DNA of 64,000 nucleotides from Paenarthrobacter histidinolovorans (GTDB lineage Bacteria; Actinomycetota; Actinomycetes; Actinomycetales; Micrococcaceae): positions 310,001 to 374,000 of the forward strand of contig NZ_BMPM01000001.1 in the NCBI RefSeq assembly GCF_014647595.1. Reading direction: 5' to 3'. The notes under the pieces are model-generated. The model saw only the letters and a list, made by a program, of their open reading frames with translations. It searched no databases and had not been told where the DNA came from. This document shows positions 33,289 through 42,874 of this stretch, in pieces. How positions within the stretch are numbered: position 1 is the first letter of the stretch; each line of letters begins with the position of its first letter. Position numbers and translations under genes: made by a program.

Positions 33289-34500
33289 GTGAGAAGAACA
33301 CCGCTCGAACTGGCCGCTATAGCAACTGCGGCGGTGCCTGGTTTTGCGCCGACGGCTACAGCCTATTCCCCCGACGACGACGCAGACTTCGACTCCGCGT
33401 CGCTGCTCGACGCGGAAGGCAAACGCTGGCGGGTCCGTTCGCCGCGCCACCCTGAAGCCAGCACGCGGCTGGAAACTGAATTCATGGTGCTCCGCGCCTT
33501 CGCTCCTGCCGTCAGGGCCGAGCTGCCCTTCCATGTGCCCACCATTGCCGGCACCGTCCGGCAGGGCGCTCTCACGACCTTCGTCTACGCGCACCTGCAG
33601 GGGTCGGTCCTGTCCATTGAGGAGCTCTCGGCCAGCAGCCCGGCATTGGCCAAGGAAATCGGCACTGCATTGGCCGCTGTCCATGACCTTCCGCTGAGCC
33701 TGGTCATCAATGCGGACCTCCCCAGCTACTCGGCCAATGAATTCAGGCAACGCAAGCTCAACGAACTGGACCAAGCGGCCACAACGGGCAAGATTCCTGC
33801 CACGCTGCTGCGCCGGTGGGAGCACGCCCTGGAAGATGTCGCCCTGTGGCGTTTCAATACCTCCGTAGTCCACGGCGACCTTCACGAAGACAACCTGATG
33901 GTCCAGGACGACACCGTCACGGCAGTCACCGGTTGGACTGACCTTCGGATCGGTGACCCTGCCGACGACTTCGCGTGGCTGGTGGCTTCCAACGAAACAT
34001 CCTTCGTGGAGGCAGTGCTGGCCCACTACACCGAGGCCCGCAGGGAAACCCCGGACGCCCACCTGCTCCGGCGCGCTGCACTGTTGGCAGAGTTCGCACT
34101 GGCCCAGTATCTGGTCAAGGCCATGGCTGCCGGACATCAAAGCATGACGGCGGAGGCTGAGTCCATGCTTCAGTCCCTCGCCAGCGACATCGAGGAGCAG
34201 GCGCGCCTCGATGAAGAAGCAGAAGCAGCCGAAAAGGAAATCGCCGAGCATCAGGCCGCGATGGCCGCCGCCCAGCAACCTGCGGTCAGCGTGGTGGCAA
34301 TTCCCGACGCCGGTCCAACAGTTTCGGTGGCAGCAATTCCCGCTGCGGAGCCTACTGCCGAAGGGTCCACCGATTCGACTGATCCGGCAGCTTCAGCGGA
34401 TTCCGATCGGGCCGGAAGCGATGCGTCAAGCGATCATGACGATACGTCCACGGCTGCCATCAGCGTAGTCACGCCGCTGCACACTGCGGACCGCTCCTGA
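33289..34500 (+). CDS. Aminoglycoside/macrolide phosphotransferase-like protein
   Basis: About 403 residues from GTG 33289. The kinase-like domain occupies roughly 1-290. The catalytic loop is VVHGDLHEDNLMV and the metal-binding segment is GWTDLRIGDPADDFAW. The last 110 residues are a charged coiled coil (EEQARLDEEAEAAEKEIAEH) and a low-complexity tail with two copies of a VSVVAIP-like unit, unlike antibiotic kinases. It sits between nudC and adnB; in mycobacteria a cation-channel gene occupies the same slot. Antibiotic resistance should not be assumed; the substrate is unknown. Confidence 0.82.
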   Translation: MRRTPLELAAIATAAVPGFAPTATAYSPDDDADFDSASLLDAEGKRWRVRSPRHPEASTRLETEFMVLRAFAPAVRAELPFHVPTIAGTVRQGALTTFVYAHLQGSVLSIEELSASSPALAKEIGTALAAVHDLPLSLVINADLPSYSANEFRQRKLNELDQAATTGKIPATLLRRWEHALEDVALWRFNTSVVHGDLHEDNLMVQDDTVTAVTGWTDLRIGDPADDFAWLVASNETSFVEAVLAHYTEARRETPDAHLLRRAALLAEFALAQYLVKAMAAGHQSMTAEAESMLQSLASDIEEQARLDEEAEAAEKEIAEHQAAMAAAQQPAVSVVAIPDAGPTVSVAAIPAAEPTAEGSTDSTDPAASADSDRAGSDASSDHDDTSTAAISVVTPLHTADRS

Positions 34501-34513
34501 TCCTTACTGCTCC

Positions 34514-37500
34514 TCAATTGTCCTTCAGCGCCCTGGCAATGATCTGTTCCAGTTCCGCGGCGCTGCCGAGATCGTGCGGGCGCACCACGGAGTCTTCGGC
34601 CACGTAGTAGAACGCTGCGCTGACGTCTTCAAGAGGTACATCCTTGAGCCGCGCCCACGCCAGCCTGTAGACGGCAAGCTGCACCGCACGGCTTGCCAGT
34701 TGTTTGCCCGCCGGACGTCGTCCCGTCTTCCAGTCGATCAGCTGCCACCGGCCATCGGCGTCACGGAACACCGCATCGATCCGCCCACGGACAACGACGT
34801 CGCCGATACGGGTTTCCACGGGCACTTCAACGAAAGCCGGGGCGCGCTGTGCCCATTCGGACTGCTTGAACGCCGCCACCATGTCGTCCAGGCCATAGGC
34901 CTCGTCAATATGGGAGTCCGAGCCAGGTGCTTCGTCGAGGTCCAGCATTCCCGTTGTACCGAAGTACTCCTCCACCCAGGCGTGGAAAGCCGTACCCTTT
35001 CGCGCCGAGATGCCCGGCTCCCGGGGAACGGGCCTGCGGAGTTGGGACAAAACAGCGGCAGGATTGTCGCCGAGGTCCACGAAAAGCGATGCGGAGATAT
35101 GGCTGGGCAGATGGATGTCGTGAATCGCCTTCCGCCGCCTCTGCCGATCCAGCAACAGCTCAGCCTCCTGCGCCCACTTTCCGGCCGCACCGCCCAAGGG
35201 TAACGATGCAGGTTCGCTGCCGGGCTCTTCCATGCATGCCCGCACCATTGCTGCGGCCCGGTCCATGGCATCGCGACGACCAGGCGCCAGCCTGAGGCGG
35301 GCGCCTGTCCTGGGGTCGGAAGGCCCTTCAAGGGGATCGTACGGAAACTGGGCTACCTCGAGCTCAGTGGTCAAAGGACTGGTGTCGGGTAAGGATTCTT
35401 CCGCCACTGAATCGGGGTGGACGAGGGCCTGAGCCCCTCTGCCGTGAGGCCCTTCTTCGCCTTCCTGCTCCAGCCCGGCAAGAGGCGCAAGCTCGGAAAG
35501 GAAGGCAGACATTCCAGCCATCCCCGAGCGCGAACCATTCCAGGCTGCGCTGGAGGCCCATAGGACGAACTTCGCCCGGGTGTAGGCAACGTAGGCAAGG
35601 CGGCGTTCCTCTGCTTCGCCGTGGTGCTGGACTTCCGATTTGAAGTCCTTTTCCGCATCCAGCCAGCCCTTCTGGTCGGGCTGGTCAAGGTCCCATTGAG
35701 GAAGGTCGGCACGATCTCCGCGCAGCGGCCACGGCAGAGCCGCGGCGCCGGTGCTCCACCGGGAATCCCTGTTGCTGGGGAACGAACCTGCGTTAAGGCC
35801 GGGCACAAAGACCACATCCCATTCCAGGCCCTTGGAGGCGTGGACAGTCAGCAGCTGCACGGCTTCACGGTTGGTTTCCGCCGGGGAAATATCCAGGCCG
35901 CCTTCCTCGGACGCCGCTGCCTCCAGCCAGGACAGGAAGGCCAGAAGATCGATCCGTTGCGACGTCTGGAGGAAGTTGGCCGCGGCGTCCTGGAAGGCAT
36001 CCAGGTTTCGCCGCGCCTGATGAATGCTGACTCCAGGCTTGGCGGCAACTTCGATGTCGAGGAGCATGGCTCGTTCCACCTCGCCCAGAAGAGTGGTGAG
36101 GTCATCCCCGATGAAACTCCTCAAGGAACGCAGTTCGGCGGCCAGGGTGTGCAGGCGGTCCAATGCCGCTCCGCTCAGGCTCCTTCCATGGCCGGAAGTC
36201 CAACCCGCCTTGGGGAGGTAGTCAAGAGCCTCCACCAAGCTCGAGGCGTCAGTGATATCGCTTTCCACCACCACGGCCGATGGTTCCTCGTTGGTTTCAC
36301 TCGCTTCACCTTGGGTGTCCGGGGCTGACCGTCGCCGGGCGAGGAACTTGGACCAGTCGCTGAAAGCCATCAGGTCCGCCGGACCAATGCGCCACCGTGC
36401 CCCGGCAAGCAATCTCATCAGTGCATCCGAACGCCCTGGATCAGCCAGTACCCGCAGGGTAGCCACCAGATCCACCACCTCCGGGGTGTCCAACAATCCG
36501 CCGAGACCGACGATCTCGTAGGCGATTCCCTGCAGTTCAAACTCGCGGCGGAGGCACTCCATTTGGGCGCGCCGGCGGCACAAAACCGCCATGGTCGGTT
36601 TCGTGGGTGTGCCGTCGTCCTCTTCCTCAAACACAGTTCGCTGGTAACGCCGGACGTCGCGAACGATCGCCGCGGCCTCGTCTTCATCCGTGCCGAACCG
36701 GCCGATCACCACGCTGCCGTCCACAGCGGCAGGGCTGGGTACCAGCGGGGGAACGGCGACGGTCACAGGTTCCGACTTCTCCCCCGCTACTGCGCCGGTG
36801 CCGGCAGCCTTGTTCAAGGGTGCTGCGATGGTATTGGCTGCCTGGAGGATGTTCCTTCCGTTCCGCCAGGCAGTGGTCAGGTAGGAGGTGGGTGCCACAG
36901 CGTAGGACGTCGCATCCTCCCCGTTGGCGCTGAGCACCACCGGGAACTCCTGCACGAAGTGGAAGAGTTGCCCGGCGGATGCCCCGCGGAATCCGTAAAT
37001 GGATTGGTTGGGGTCGCCCACGGCGGTGACGGCGTGGCCCTGGCCGAAGAGTCGCGAGAACAGCACCAATTGGGCGTGCGAGGTGTCCTGGAACTCATCC
37101 AAAAGCACCACCTTGTACCGCGCACGTTCGGTGGTGGCTGCCAAGGGGATGTCCCGCGCAATCCGGGCAGCCAGTGCCACCAGGTCCCCGAAGTCCAGGA
37201 CCCCCCGCTGGCGCTTGGCCTCCTGGTAGCGGACCACCATGTCCGCCACACTGGCCCGGGTCCTGAGCATCGCGGCCATTTCCCCCGCGGCCTGTGTGGG
37301 GTTCTTCTTTGCTCCGGCCACATAAGGGAGCTGTTCGAATCCCTGCACCCGTTCGAGCACCCATTCACGCACCATGGCGGGATCCTGGAGATGTTCGGCG
37401 CACTCACCAGCCAACTGGATGACACCGTTCACCAACGTCGACTTGGCGGCGGTGAAGTGCTCATAGTCGCCGTCGTAAGCTTCTACGACTTCGCTGGCCA

Positions 37501-38023
37501 ACTGCCAGGACTGCGCCCCACCCAGCAGCACGACGTCGCGCTCGATCCCCAAGCGCAGGCCGTAGTCGGACACAATGCCGCTGGCATACGAATGGTAGGT
37601 GGATACCCTGGGCTCCAGATCATCAGCACCGAGCAGGTCCGCAGGAAATCCGATGCTGCCGTCGTCTTCGGCTGCAACCCGCTGGAGGGTGGCCAGCTTG
37701 CTCCTGATCCGGCTGGCCAGTTCTCCTGCGGCCTTGCGGGTGAATGTCACGCCCAGAACTTCTTCCGGGCGAACCCATCCGTTGGCGACAAGCCACACCA
37801 CACGGTCGGCCATGGTGGCAGTCTTTCCGGAACCCGCTCCGGCAATGACAAGACGCGGCGTCATGGAGGACGAAATGATGGTGGACTGTTCGGACGTGGG
37901 ATGGTTCTTCTCCCCCAGGATGTCCGCCAGCTGCGAGGGAGTAAACCGGGGCTCCGGGGTAGCCGCGCCGCCGTCGACAGTGGAGGACAGGCCCCCAAAA
38001 CCGTCCAGGAGCTCAGTGCTCAT
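34514..38023 (-). CDS. adnB: AdnB, helicase-nuclease subunit (UvrD motor plus RecB-type nuclease)
   Basis: 1169 residues from ATG 38023, overlapping the adnA stop (ATGA). Motor motifs: Walker A VIAGAGSGKTATM, VTFTRKAAGELASRI, LLDEFQDTSHAQL, VGDPNQSIYGFRGA, VHASKGLEWDVVFVPG and YVAYTRAK. The C-terminal nuclease has GTAFHAWVEEYF, VVRGRIDAVF, LIDWKTGRRPAG and QLAVYRLA, so all PD-(D/E)XK residues are kept. With AdnA it forms the actinobacterial end-resection machine for double-strand breaks, comparable to RecBCD and AddAB. Converges on the phosphotransferase gene with 13 bp between stops. Confidence 0.93.
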   Translation of the reverse strand: MSTELLDGFGGLSSTVDGGAATPEPRFTPSQLADILGEKNHPTSEQSTIISSSMTPRLVIAGAGSGKTATMADRVVWLVANGWVRPEEVLGVTFTRKAAGELASRIRSKLATLQRVAAEDDGSIGFPADLLGADDLEPRVSTYHSYASGIVSDYGLRLGIERDVVLLGGAQSWQLASEVVEAYDGDYEHFTAAKSTLVNGVIQLAGECAEHLQDPAMVREWVLERVQGFEQLPYVAGAKKNPTQAAGEMAAMLRTRASVADMVVRYQEAKRQRGVLDFGDLVALAARIARDIPLAATTERARYKVVLLDEFQDTSHAQLVLFSRLFGQGHAVTAVGDPNQSIYGFRGASAGQLFHFVQEFPVVLSANGEDATSYAVAPTSYLTTAWRNGRNILQAANTIAAPLNKAAGTGAVAGEKSEPVTVAVPPLVPSPAAVDGSVVIGRFGTDEDEAAAIVRDVRRYQRTVFEEEDDGTPTKPTMAVLCRRRAQMECLRREFELQGIAYEIVGLGGLLDTPEVVDLVATLRVLADPGRSDALMRLLAGARWRIGPADLMAFSDWSKFLARRRSAPDTQGEASETNEEPSAVVVESDITDASSLVEALDYLPKAGWTSGHGRSLSGAALDRLHTLAAELRSLRSFIGDDLTTLLGEVERAMLLDIEVAAKPGVSIHQARRNLDAFQDAAANFLQTSQRIDLLAFLSWLEAAASEEGGLDISPAETNREAVQLLTVHASKGLEWDVVFVPGLNAGSFPSNRDSRWSTGAAALPWPLRGDRADLPQWDLDQPDQKGWLDAEKDFKSEVQHHGEAEERRLAYVAYTRAKFVLWASSAAWNGSRSGMAGMSAFLSELAPLAGLEQEGEEGPHGRGAQALVHPDSVAEESLPDTSPLTTELEVAQFPYDPLEGPSDPRTGARLRLAPGRRDAMDRAAAMVRACMEEPGSEPASLPLGGAAGKWAQEAELLLDRQRRRKAIHDIHLPSHISASLFVDLGDNPAAVLSQLRRPVPREPGISARKGTAFHAWVEEYFGTTGMLDLDEAPGSDSHIDEAYGLDDMVAAFKQSEWAQRAPAFVEVPVETRIGDVVVRGRIDAVFRDADGRWQLIDWKTGRRPAGKQLASRAVQLAVYRLAWARLKDVPLEDVSAAFYYVAEDSVVRPHDLGSAAELEQIIARALKDN

Positions 38024-41000
38024 TCGGTAACCTGCTTTCCTCGCGCGCACAACGGGCAAATGTCCGGAAGACGGCAACCATGTCCGCCATGGCTGCCTTT
38101 GCCGGGATCATGACGGGCTTCAAACGTTGCACCGGCCATCAACACTGCGGCTTCATTGACCAGGCCTTCTGCCCAGTTGTCTCCGGGCTCCAGGGGAGCC
38201 TGCTGCTGAACGGCCGGGCTCTTGGTCTTGGTACCCAGTTGGGCCAGCACAGCGCCTCCAGGGGTGAGGGGTTTCGTGGTCTCTGCCGGGAGCACGGCGC
38301 CGGGTTCCTCCCCCGAGGGCAGAGCGTCCTGGAACGCGCCCTTGAGAACCGCAGCCTGATAAGCGCCCAGCTGCGGATGGTTGGCGACTTCTGCCTTGCC
38401 CGGTTGCCGCTTGCCGGTTTTGAGGTCGACGACGACCAGCCGTCCCTCGGAATCGATCTCCAATCGGTCCACCTGTCCGCGGAGCACGGCATGGCGTTGA
38501 AGGGTTGGGGAGTCCAGGTCTCCGGCCGGTATCGCCACAGGCCGGACGTCAGGAAGCTGGACCTCGAAGTCGTGTTCGACAGCCAGGAGGCTCCTGCCTT
38601 CGCTGCGCATGAGGAGGACATACTGTGCCAGTTTGCGGACCATGAGCTCAGCCCGCTGGAAATCCAGCCTTCCCTCCCAGTTGTCTTTCATGCCCAACGT
38701 GGGCCAACGTCGGACGAGTTCGGCCACATACTCGCTGCCCGAGGCTTCGGGCAGGTCCTGGGCAATGCTGTGGACCAGGGTGCCCAGGCTGCGTGCGAAA
38801 TCGGTGGCGGCCTCACCTCCCGCGGCCTGGACAAACCAGTCCAGCGGGGATTTGTGGACAGCTTCCACTTTGGACGGTGAGACTGGGACTGTGCCGCCCG
38901 GGGGTACAACCGGGTCCGCGGAACTCAGGGGCGCAAGGCCCCACCATGTGTCCGGGTCCGCGCCGGGAACCGGGGGCTCCGTGCTGGCCAGCCTGGCCAG
39001 TATCCGGGCGGCCTCGCGCGCAGCAAGCGGCTCCTGACCGGAGGACTCGTCCAGTTGGACGTGCTGCCGGAGTTCGGCCACGAGGGCCCGCAATGTCATG
39101 GGGCGGTCCACTGGGGTGTATCCGCGCTTGTATTCCCCTTGGCCCAGGGGAGCCACGTAGTCCAGGAATGCGGAGGGTTGCTCATCCTCGGAGGAGACAG
39201 CCGTGCAGACCAGGACTTCACGTGCACGTGAGATGGCGGTGGAGAAGCTCCGGAGTTCGTCGTACCGGATGTCCCGGAGCCGGCTGAGCGGTCCCCGCCC
39301 CAGGGCGTAGTCCACCCCGTGCTCCACGGCATCGGCATACACGGTGCTGCCCAGGAGTTCGCCGCGCAAGCGGGTATTCGGCCAGACACCTTCCTGGAGC
39401 CCGGCCACAATCACTACCGGCCATTCCCGGCCGGCAGCACTGGCGGGGGTCATGATTTCCACGCAGTCTTCGAGCTGTGCGCGTGCTGCCAACGTGTCCA
39501 TTGGCAGCTCCTGATTCAGCAAATAATCAAGGAACTGCTCCGGTCCTGAACCGGGGAGCTGGTCCACGAAACGTTCGGCAGTGTGGAAAAGCGCCATCAT
39601 GGCGTCAAGGTCGCGATCGGCGCGGGCCCCGCCGGCACCGCCTTCCAATGCTGCTTCGGCCCATCGTGCGGACAAGCCTGTGGCATGCCACAGGGCCCAA
39701 AGAACGGATTCGGCGTTGGCTCCGGCTTCCGCAGCGGCTGCGGCACCGGCCGAGATCGTTCGCGCCAGTCGCCGGGCCGCACTGCCCTCGATACCCAGCG
39801 ATGCCAATGCTCCCGGTTCCAGCAGGGCTTCCACCAGCAACGCGTCGCTTGACCGGCCGCCACCTCCAAGAAGTTCCTCACGCCGCAGCGACTGACGGAG
39901 TCTGCGCAGTTCAATGGCCGTCGCTCCGCCGATGCGCGAGGTCAGGAGCGATACAGCGGTTTCGGGGGTAAGCTTTGCCGGGTCCAACACAACGGCGAAA
40001 GCCTCAAGAAGTGGACGCACCGCCACTTCGTCGCGGACAGCAGAGTCTGCCACCGGAACCCGCACCGGAATGCCCTGTCCACCGAGGTAGCGTTGCAACT
40101 GCGAGATTTGCCCGCCATTGCGGACAATCACAGCGATGTCACTGAACTCGCGGCCCTCCCGCAGCTGGGCTTCAAGAATCCGTTGGGTGACATAGCGCAT
40201 CTCGTGAACGGCGGAGGGCAACACATGCCCCTCAACCCGGCCATCCGGGACGGATTCGTTGGTGACGCCACCAGCCTGTGCCGGTTGTTCCAACTGCCTC
40301 GCCAACTGACCGCCGGAACGCTGCGAAATACGGGCCGCTACCCGGGTCCAGGCTTCAGCCACAGCTGGAGCGTGGCGGTGAGTCACGGACAGCGGACGTT
40401 CCAGGACGGCCCGCTCCGGACCACCCAGCAGGGACGGCAACTCCGCCACGAGATCGGGCCGGGCACCACGGAAACCCTGCACCACGGTGTCCGGCGAGTA
40501 GGTCACCACTGCGTCCTTATCCTCAGCTACGTCAGCCAGGAGCTCGAACACCGCCGGATTGGATTCCTGGGCGTCGTCCACCAGGAACAATTGAAGCCTC
40601 CGCCGTTCCTCAGCAAGGAACTCCGGGGAGTCCTGGAATATTTGCCGGGCGGTGGTGATGATCCCGGCGGGGTCGAAGGCCTCAGGCATACGGAGGTCGA
40701 GGACGTCCCTGTACTCGCTGTAGAGCTCTGCGGCCGCCATCCAGTCGGGCCTCCCGCACTCGTAGGCCAGCCCCACCAGATCATCGGCGGTACGTCCGGA
40801 CTCGATGATGCGATCGAACAACTGGCGGATTTCATGGCGGAAACCTCGGGTGGGCAGGGCCGCGGCCAGGTCATCCGGCCAAGGCAACTGGAAGCCAGGA
40901 CGCGAGTGGCCCTCCAGGAGCTCTTTGATGATGAGGTCCTGTTCCGGACCGGAGAGGAGCTTGGGCGGCCGCGCCAGCGGCAGGACACCTTCAGCTTTGG

Positions 41001-41367
41001 CGCGCCGAATGATATCGAAAGCATAGGAAGCCCAGGTGCGGGCCGGCGTCGTACTAAGGCTGCGGTCCAACCGGCCCGTAAAGGTGTCGCGCAGGGAAGC
41101 TGCCGCATGGCGCCCGGGGGCAAGGATGAGAATCTGTTCAGGGTCCAGGCCATCCTCGCGGACACGGCGGACAGCCGACTCCACCAACACAGTGGACTTG
41201 CCGGTTCCGGGACCACCCGGCACAAGAATCGGCCCGCTCCCCTGCGGGAGGGCGACCACCGCGTGCTGGTCGGGAGACAGGGACGGTGCCGCGTAGCGGG
41301 TTTGCCGCGGCGGCAACAGCCGAAGGGCTGCAGATGCTGGGCGGGTTTTGGCAGGAGTTGCGGTCAC
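38020..41367 (-). CDS. adnA: AdnA, helicase-nuclease subunit
   Basis: 1115 residues, GTG 41367, overlapping the stop of the alkyltransferase-like gene. The N-terminal motor has Walker A VPGGPGTGKSTVL and LFLVDDAQESNPAVFEL in motif II. The C-terminal nuclease contains VLRGQVDRLEI, VVVDLKTGKRQPG and QLGAYQAAV. The last 25 residues carry C-x6-C-x2-C (CRLPDICPLC), the distal part of an AddB-like Fe-S signature. The proximal position reads KSPLDWF, with Ser where such proteins have Cys. Partner of AdnB in break resection. Confidence 0.92.
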   Translation of the reverse strand: MTATPAKTRPASAALRLLPPRQTRYAAPSLSPDQHAVVALPQGSGPILVPGGPGTGKSTVLVESAVRRVREDGLDPEQILILAPGRHAAASLRDTFTGRLDRSLSTTPARTWASYAFDIIRRAKAEGVLPLARPPKLLSGPEQDLIIKELLEGHSRPGFQLPWPDDLAAALPTRGFRHEIRQLFDRIIESGRTADDLVGLAYECGRPDWMAAAELYSEYRDVLDLRMPEAFDPAGIITTARQIFQDSPEFLAEERRRLQLFLVDDAQESNPAVFELLADVAEDKDAVVTYSPDTVVQGFRGARPDLVAELPSLLGGPERAVLERPLSVTHRHAPAVAEAWTRVAARISQRSGGQLARQLEQPAQAGGVTNESVPDGRVEGHVLPSAVHEMRYVTQRILEAQLREGREFSDIAVIVRNGGQISQLQRYLGGQGIPVRVPVADSAVRDEVAVRPLLEAFAVVLDPAKLTPETAVSLLTSRIGGATAIELRRLRQSLRREELLGGGGRSSDALLVEALLEPGALASLGIEGSAARRLARTISAGAAAAAEAGANAESVLWALWHATGLSARWAEAALEGGAGGARADRDLDAMMALFHTAERFVDQLPGSGPEQFLDYLLNQELPMDTLAARAQLEDCVEIMTPASAAGREWPVVIVAGLQEGVWPNTRLRGELLGSTVYADAVEHGVDYALGRGPLSRLRDIRYDELRSFSTAISRAREVLVCTAVSSEDEQPSAFLDYVAPLGQGEYKRGYTPVDRPMTLRALVAELRQHVQLDESSGQEPLAAREAARILARLASTEPPVPGADPDTWWGLAPLSSADPVVPPGGTVPVSPSKVEAVHKSPLDWFVQAAGGEAATDFARSLGTLVHSIAQDLPEASGSEYVAELVRRWPTLGMKDNWEGRLDFQRAELMVRKLAQYVLLMRSEGRSLLAVEHDFEVQLPDVRPVAIPAGDLDSPTLQRHAVLRGQVDRLEIDSEGRLVVVDLKTGKRQPGKAEVANHPQLGAYQAAVLKGAFQDALPSGEEPGAVLPAETTKPLTPGGAVLAQLGTKTKSPAVQQQAPLEPGDNWAEGLVNEAAVLMAGATFEARHDPGKGSHGGHGCRLPDICPLCARGKQVTE

Positions 41368-41780
41368 ACAGTCATTTCATCATCGGGTACCGACAATATA
41401 TGGAGTCGACGCTCCAACTGGTCGGAGATCACATCAAGTTGGTCAAAATCCTCGTCCGCAGGCGCCCACCGGGCCGCCGTGAGATCGACCCGCCACCTGC
41501 CTTCGCCAGTCCGCAGGAATGCCTGGTACGCACCGTGCAGCGGAGTGGATTCCTCCAGATAATGCCGGAGTGCGTCGGCTTCGTGGCCGGGAGGAGCTTC
41601 CCCGCTGGCCCGCAGCACGCGCCACCAGGCCACGGCACTGCCGTAGTGGCTCATGACGGCACCAACCTGCCGCGGCCCACCGGAACCGAGGAGCTCAGCG
41701 ACGTCGCCGTAGGACACTGCCGAAGCAGGTGGAACGAGGTCCACGACGGCCAAAACCGCCGTTACGTACTCCATCCGCAT
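41364..41780 (-). CDS. Alkyltransferase-like protein (MGMT family without the catalytic Cys)
   Basis: 138 residues. The DNA-binding domain of O6-alkylguanine transferases is recognisable (VSYGDVAELLGSGGPRQVGAVM). In place of the PCHR active site it reads AVAWWRVLRASG, with Trp at the Cys position. Known ATL proteins bind alkylated guanine without repairing it and hand it to nucleotide excision repair. It is longer than typical ATLs by about 30 residues. First gene of a unit with adnA-adnB, suggesting DNA-damage response. ATG 41774 is an alternative start. Confidence 0.88.
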   Translation of the reverse strand: MRMEYVTAVLAVVDLVPPASAVSYGDVAELLGSGGPRQVGAVMSHYGSAVAWWRVLRASGEAPPGHEADALRHYLEESTPLHGAYQAFLRTGEGRWRVDLTAARWAPADEDFDQLDVISDQLERRLHILSVPDDEMTV

Positions 41781-41794
41781 GTGTTCAGCCTAAC

Positions 41795-41811
41795 GGCAGG
41801 AGTGTCCTGCC
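41795..41811. promoter_or_regulatory. Palindrome GGCAGGA-GTG-TCCTGCC, candidate operator
   Basis: Perfect 7-bp arms with a 3-bp centre, in the 65-bp divergent gap between the alkyltransferase-like/adnAB operon and the exonuclease gene. Position suits a repressor site for both. It is not a LexA box of the GAAC-N4-GTTC kind. Confidence 0.4.
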
Positions 41812-41845
41812 CAGTACTGTCGGTGCCAGCCGGTAGCGTGAAAGC

Positions 41846-42556
41846 ATGAGCTCCTGGAACACCCTCTCCCGCGCCGCATTCGACCTCGAGACCACTGGGA
41901 AGAACTCCCGTTCCGCACGGATCGTCACTGCTTCCATCACTGTGGTCGATTCCCACGGCGAACTCATCGCGGAGCACGAATGGCTGGCGGATCCGGGCGT
42001 GGAAATCCCCGCCGAAGCCAGCGAAGTGCACGGCATCACTACGGAGAAGGCGAGGGCCGAAGGGCGACCCGCGGCAGAGGTCACCCGCGAGGTCGCGGCG
42101 GTACTCCAGGAATTGTTCGACGCCGGAACTCCGGTGATCGCTTTCAACGCCAGTTACGACTTCACCGTGTTGGCGGCCGAATCCGCCCGCTACGGCGTTC
42201 CCCAACTGAGCCGCTTCCCTGTTCTCGATCCCTATGTAATGAACAAGCAGGTGGATCGGTACCGCAAGGGCAAGCGGACACTGACCGCCCTGTGCGAGGA
42301 GTACGGCGTCGATTTGACCAACGCCCACACCTCCGCCGCCGACGCCCTCGCCACACTCAGGGTGCTGGACGCCATGGCCGGCAAGTTCCCCAAGCTCCAG
42401 ATGCCGGCCTCCAAGCTGCACCAGTTGCAAGTAGACTGGGCCGCATCCCAGGCCGCAGATTTCCAGCAGTACCTGCGCCGCAGCAAACCAACTGCTGTTA
42501 TTGAGGGTGAGTGGCCGGTGCTTCCTCCGGAGGATGCGAGCCGCGGCGGTTTCTAG
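41846..42556 (+). CDS. DnaQ-like 3'-5' exonuclease (DEDDh)
   Basis: 236 residues. Exo I is AFDLETTGKN near residue 12, Exo II is AFNASYDFTVL near 98, and Exo III is NAHTSAADALATLRVL near 158. These give the DEDDh metal-binding set of the DNA polymerase III epsilon-like family. The last 60 residues (LHQLQVDWAASQAADFQQYLR) are typical of the short stand-alone actinobacterial type. Its substrate, single-stranded DNA or RNA ends, cannot be told from sequence. Divergent from the adnAB operon. A short terminator follows. Confidence 0.9.
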   Translation: MSSWNTLSRAAFDLETTGKNSRSARIVTASITVVDSHGELIAEHEWLADPGVEIPAEASEVHGITTEKARAEGRPAAEVTREVAAVLQELFDAGTPVIAFNASYDFTVLAAESARYGVPQLSRFPVLDPYVMNKQVDRYRKGKRTLTALCEEYGVDLTNAHTSAADALATLRVLDAMAGKFPKLQMPASKLHQLQVDWAASQAADFQQYLRRSKPTAVIEGEWPVLPPEDASRGGF

Positions 42557-42561
42557 CTTTC

Positions 42562-42579
42562 AGGCCCCGGAAGGGGCTT
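42562..42579 (+). terminator. Terminator after the exonuclease gene
   Basis: AGGCCCC-GGAA-GGGGCTT: a short GC stem with a stable GGAA loop and TTTCT after it, six bases past the stop. Confidence 0.75.
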
Positions 42580-42874
42580 TCTGCGACGCATGTCACATGT
42601 TTTTCGGGAACCCCCGGCACCCCGCAGTTCCGGCGTGAATTCCACCGCCGGCACCAGAACCGGAACAGTCAACTCCCCATGACGCTCTTCCGGGAACTAT
42701 CTTCGGAAAAATTGAGGGCGAGCACCCATTTCTTCGATTCACGGCGCGCCTACGGGCTGGTGACATAATTAAGTTTGGCGGGTTGAAGTCTGCTAGGACA
42801 GCCAACCTTTGTATTGCTGCCGTTTCCCCGCCCACCGCGAAACGTCTCCGTGACCCGATGAAAGTGATTTCTTC
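42580..42874 (+). promoter_or_regulatory. Upstream region of the amino-acid ABC transporter
   Basis: 295 bp without a supported gene. TGACATAAT (42761-42769) is an extended -10 box with no good -35. GTTCCGG and CCGGAAC (about 42630-42670) form a widely spaced inverted repeat that could be an operator. GAAAG before the ATG is the likely ribosome site. I recognise no riboswitch. Confidence 0.4.

Noticed and set aside
33289..34500. Macrolide or aminoglycoside resistance gene
   Set aside because: The catalytic motif is family-wide; the tail and the conserved chromosomal location argue against an acquired resistance gene.
36563..38113. 516-codon plus-strand frame opposite adnB
   Set aside because: adnB carries all helicase motifs; the antisense frame has none.
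41364..41780. Functional O6-methylguanine-DNA methyltransferase
   Set aside because: The acceptor Cys of PCHR is absent; Trp occupies the position.
42580..42874. Riboswitch upstream of the amino-acid ABC transporter
   Set aside because: No conserved riboswitch core recognised; only one wide inverted repeat and an extended -10 box.
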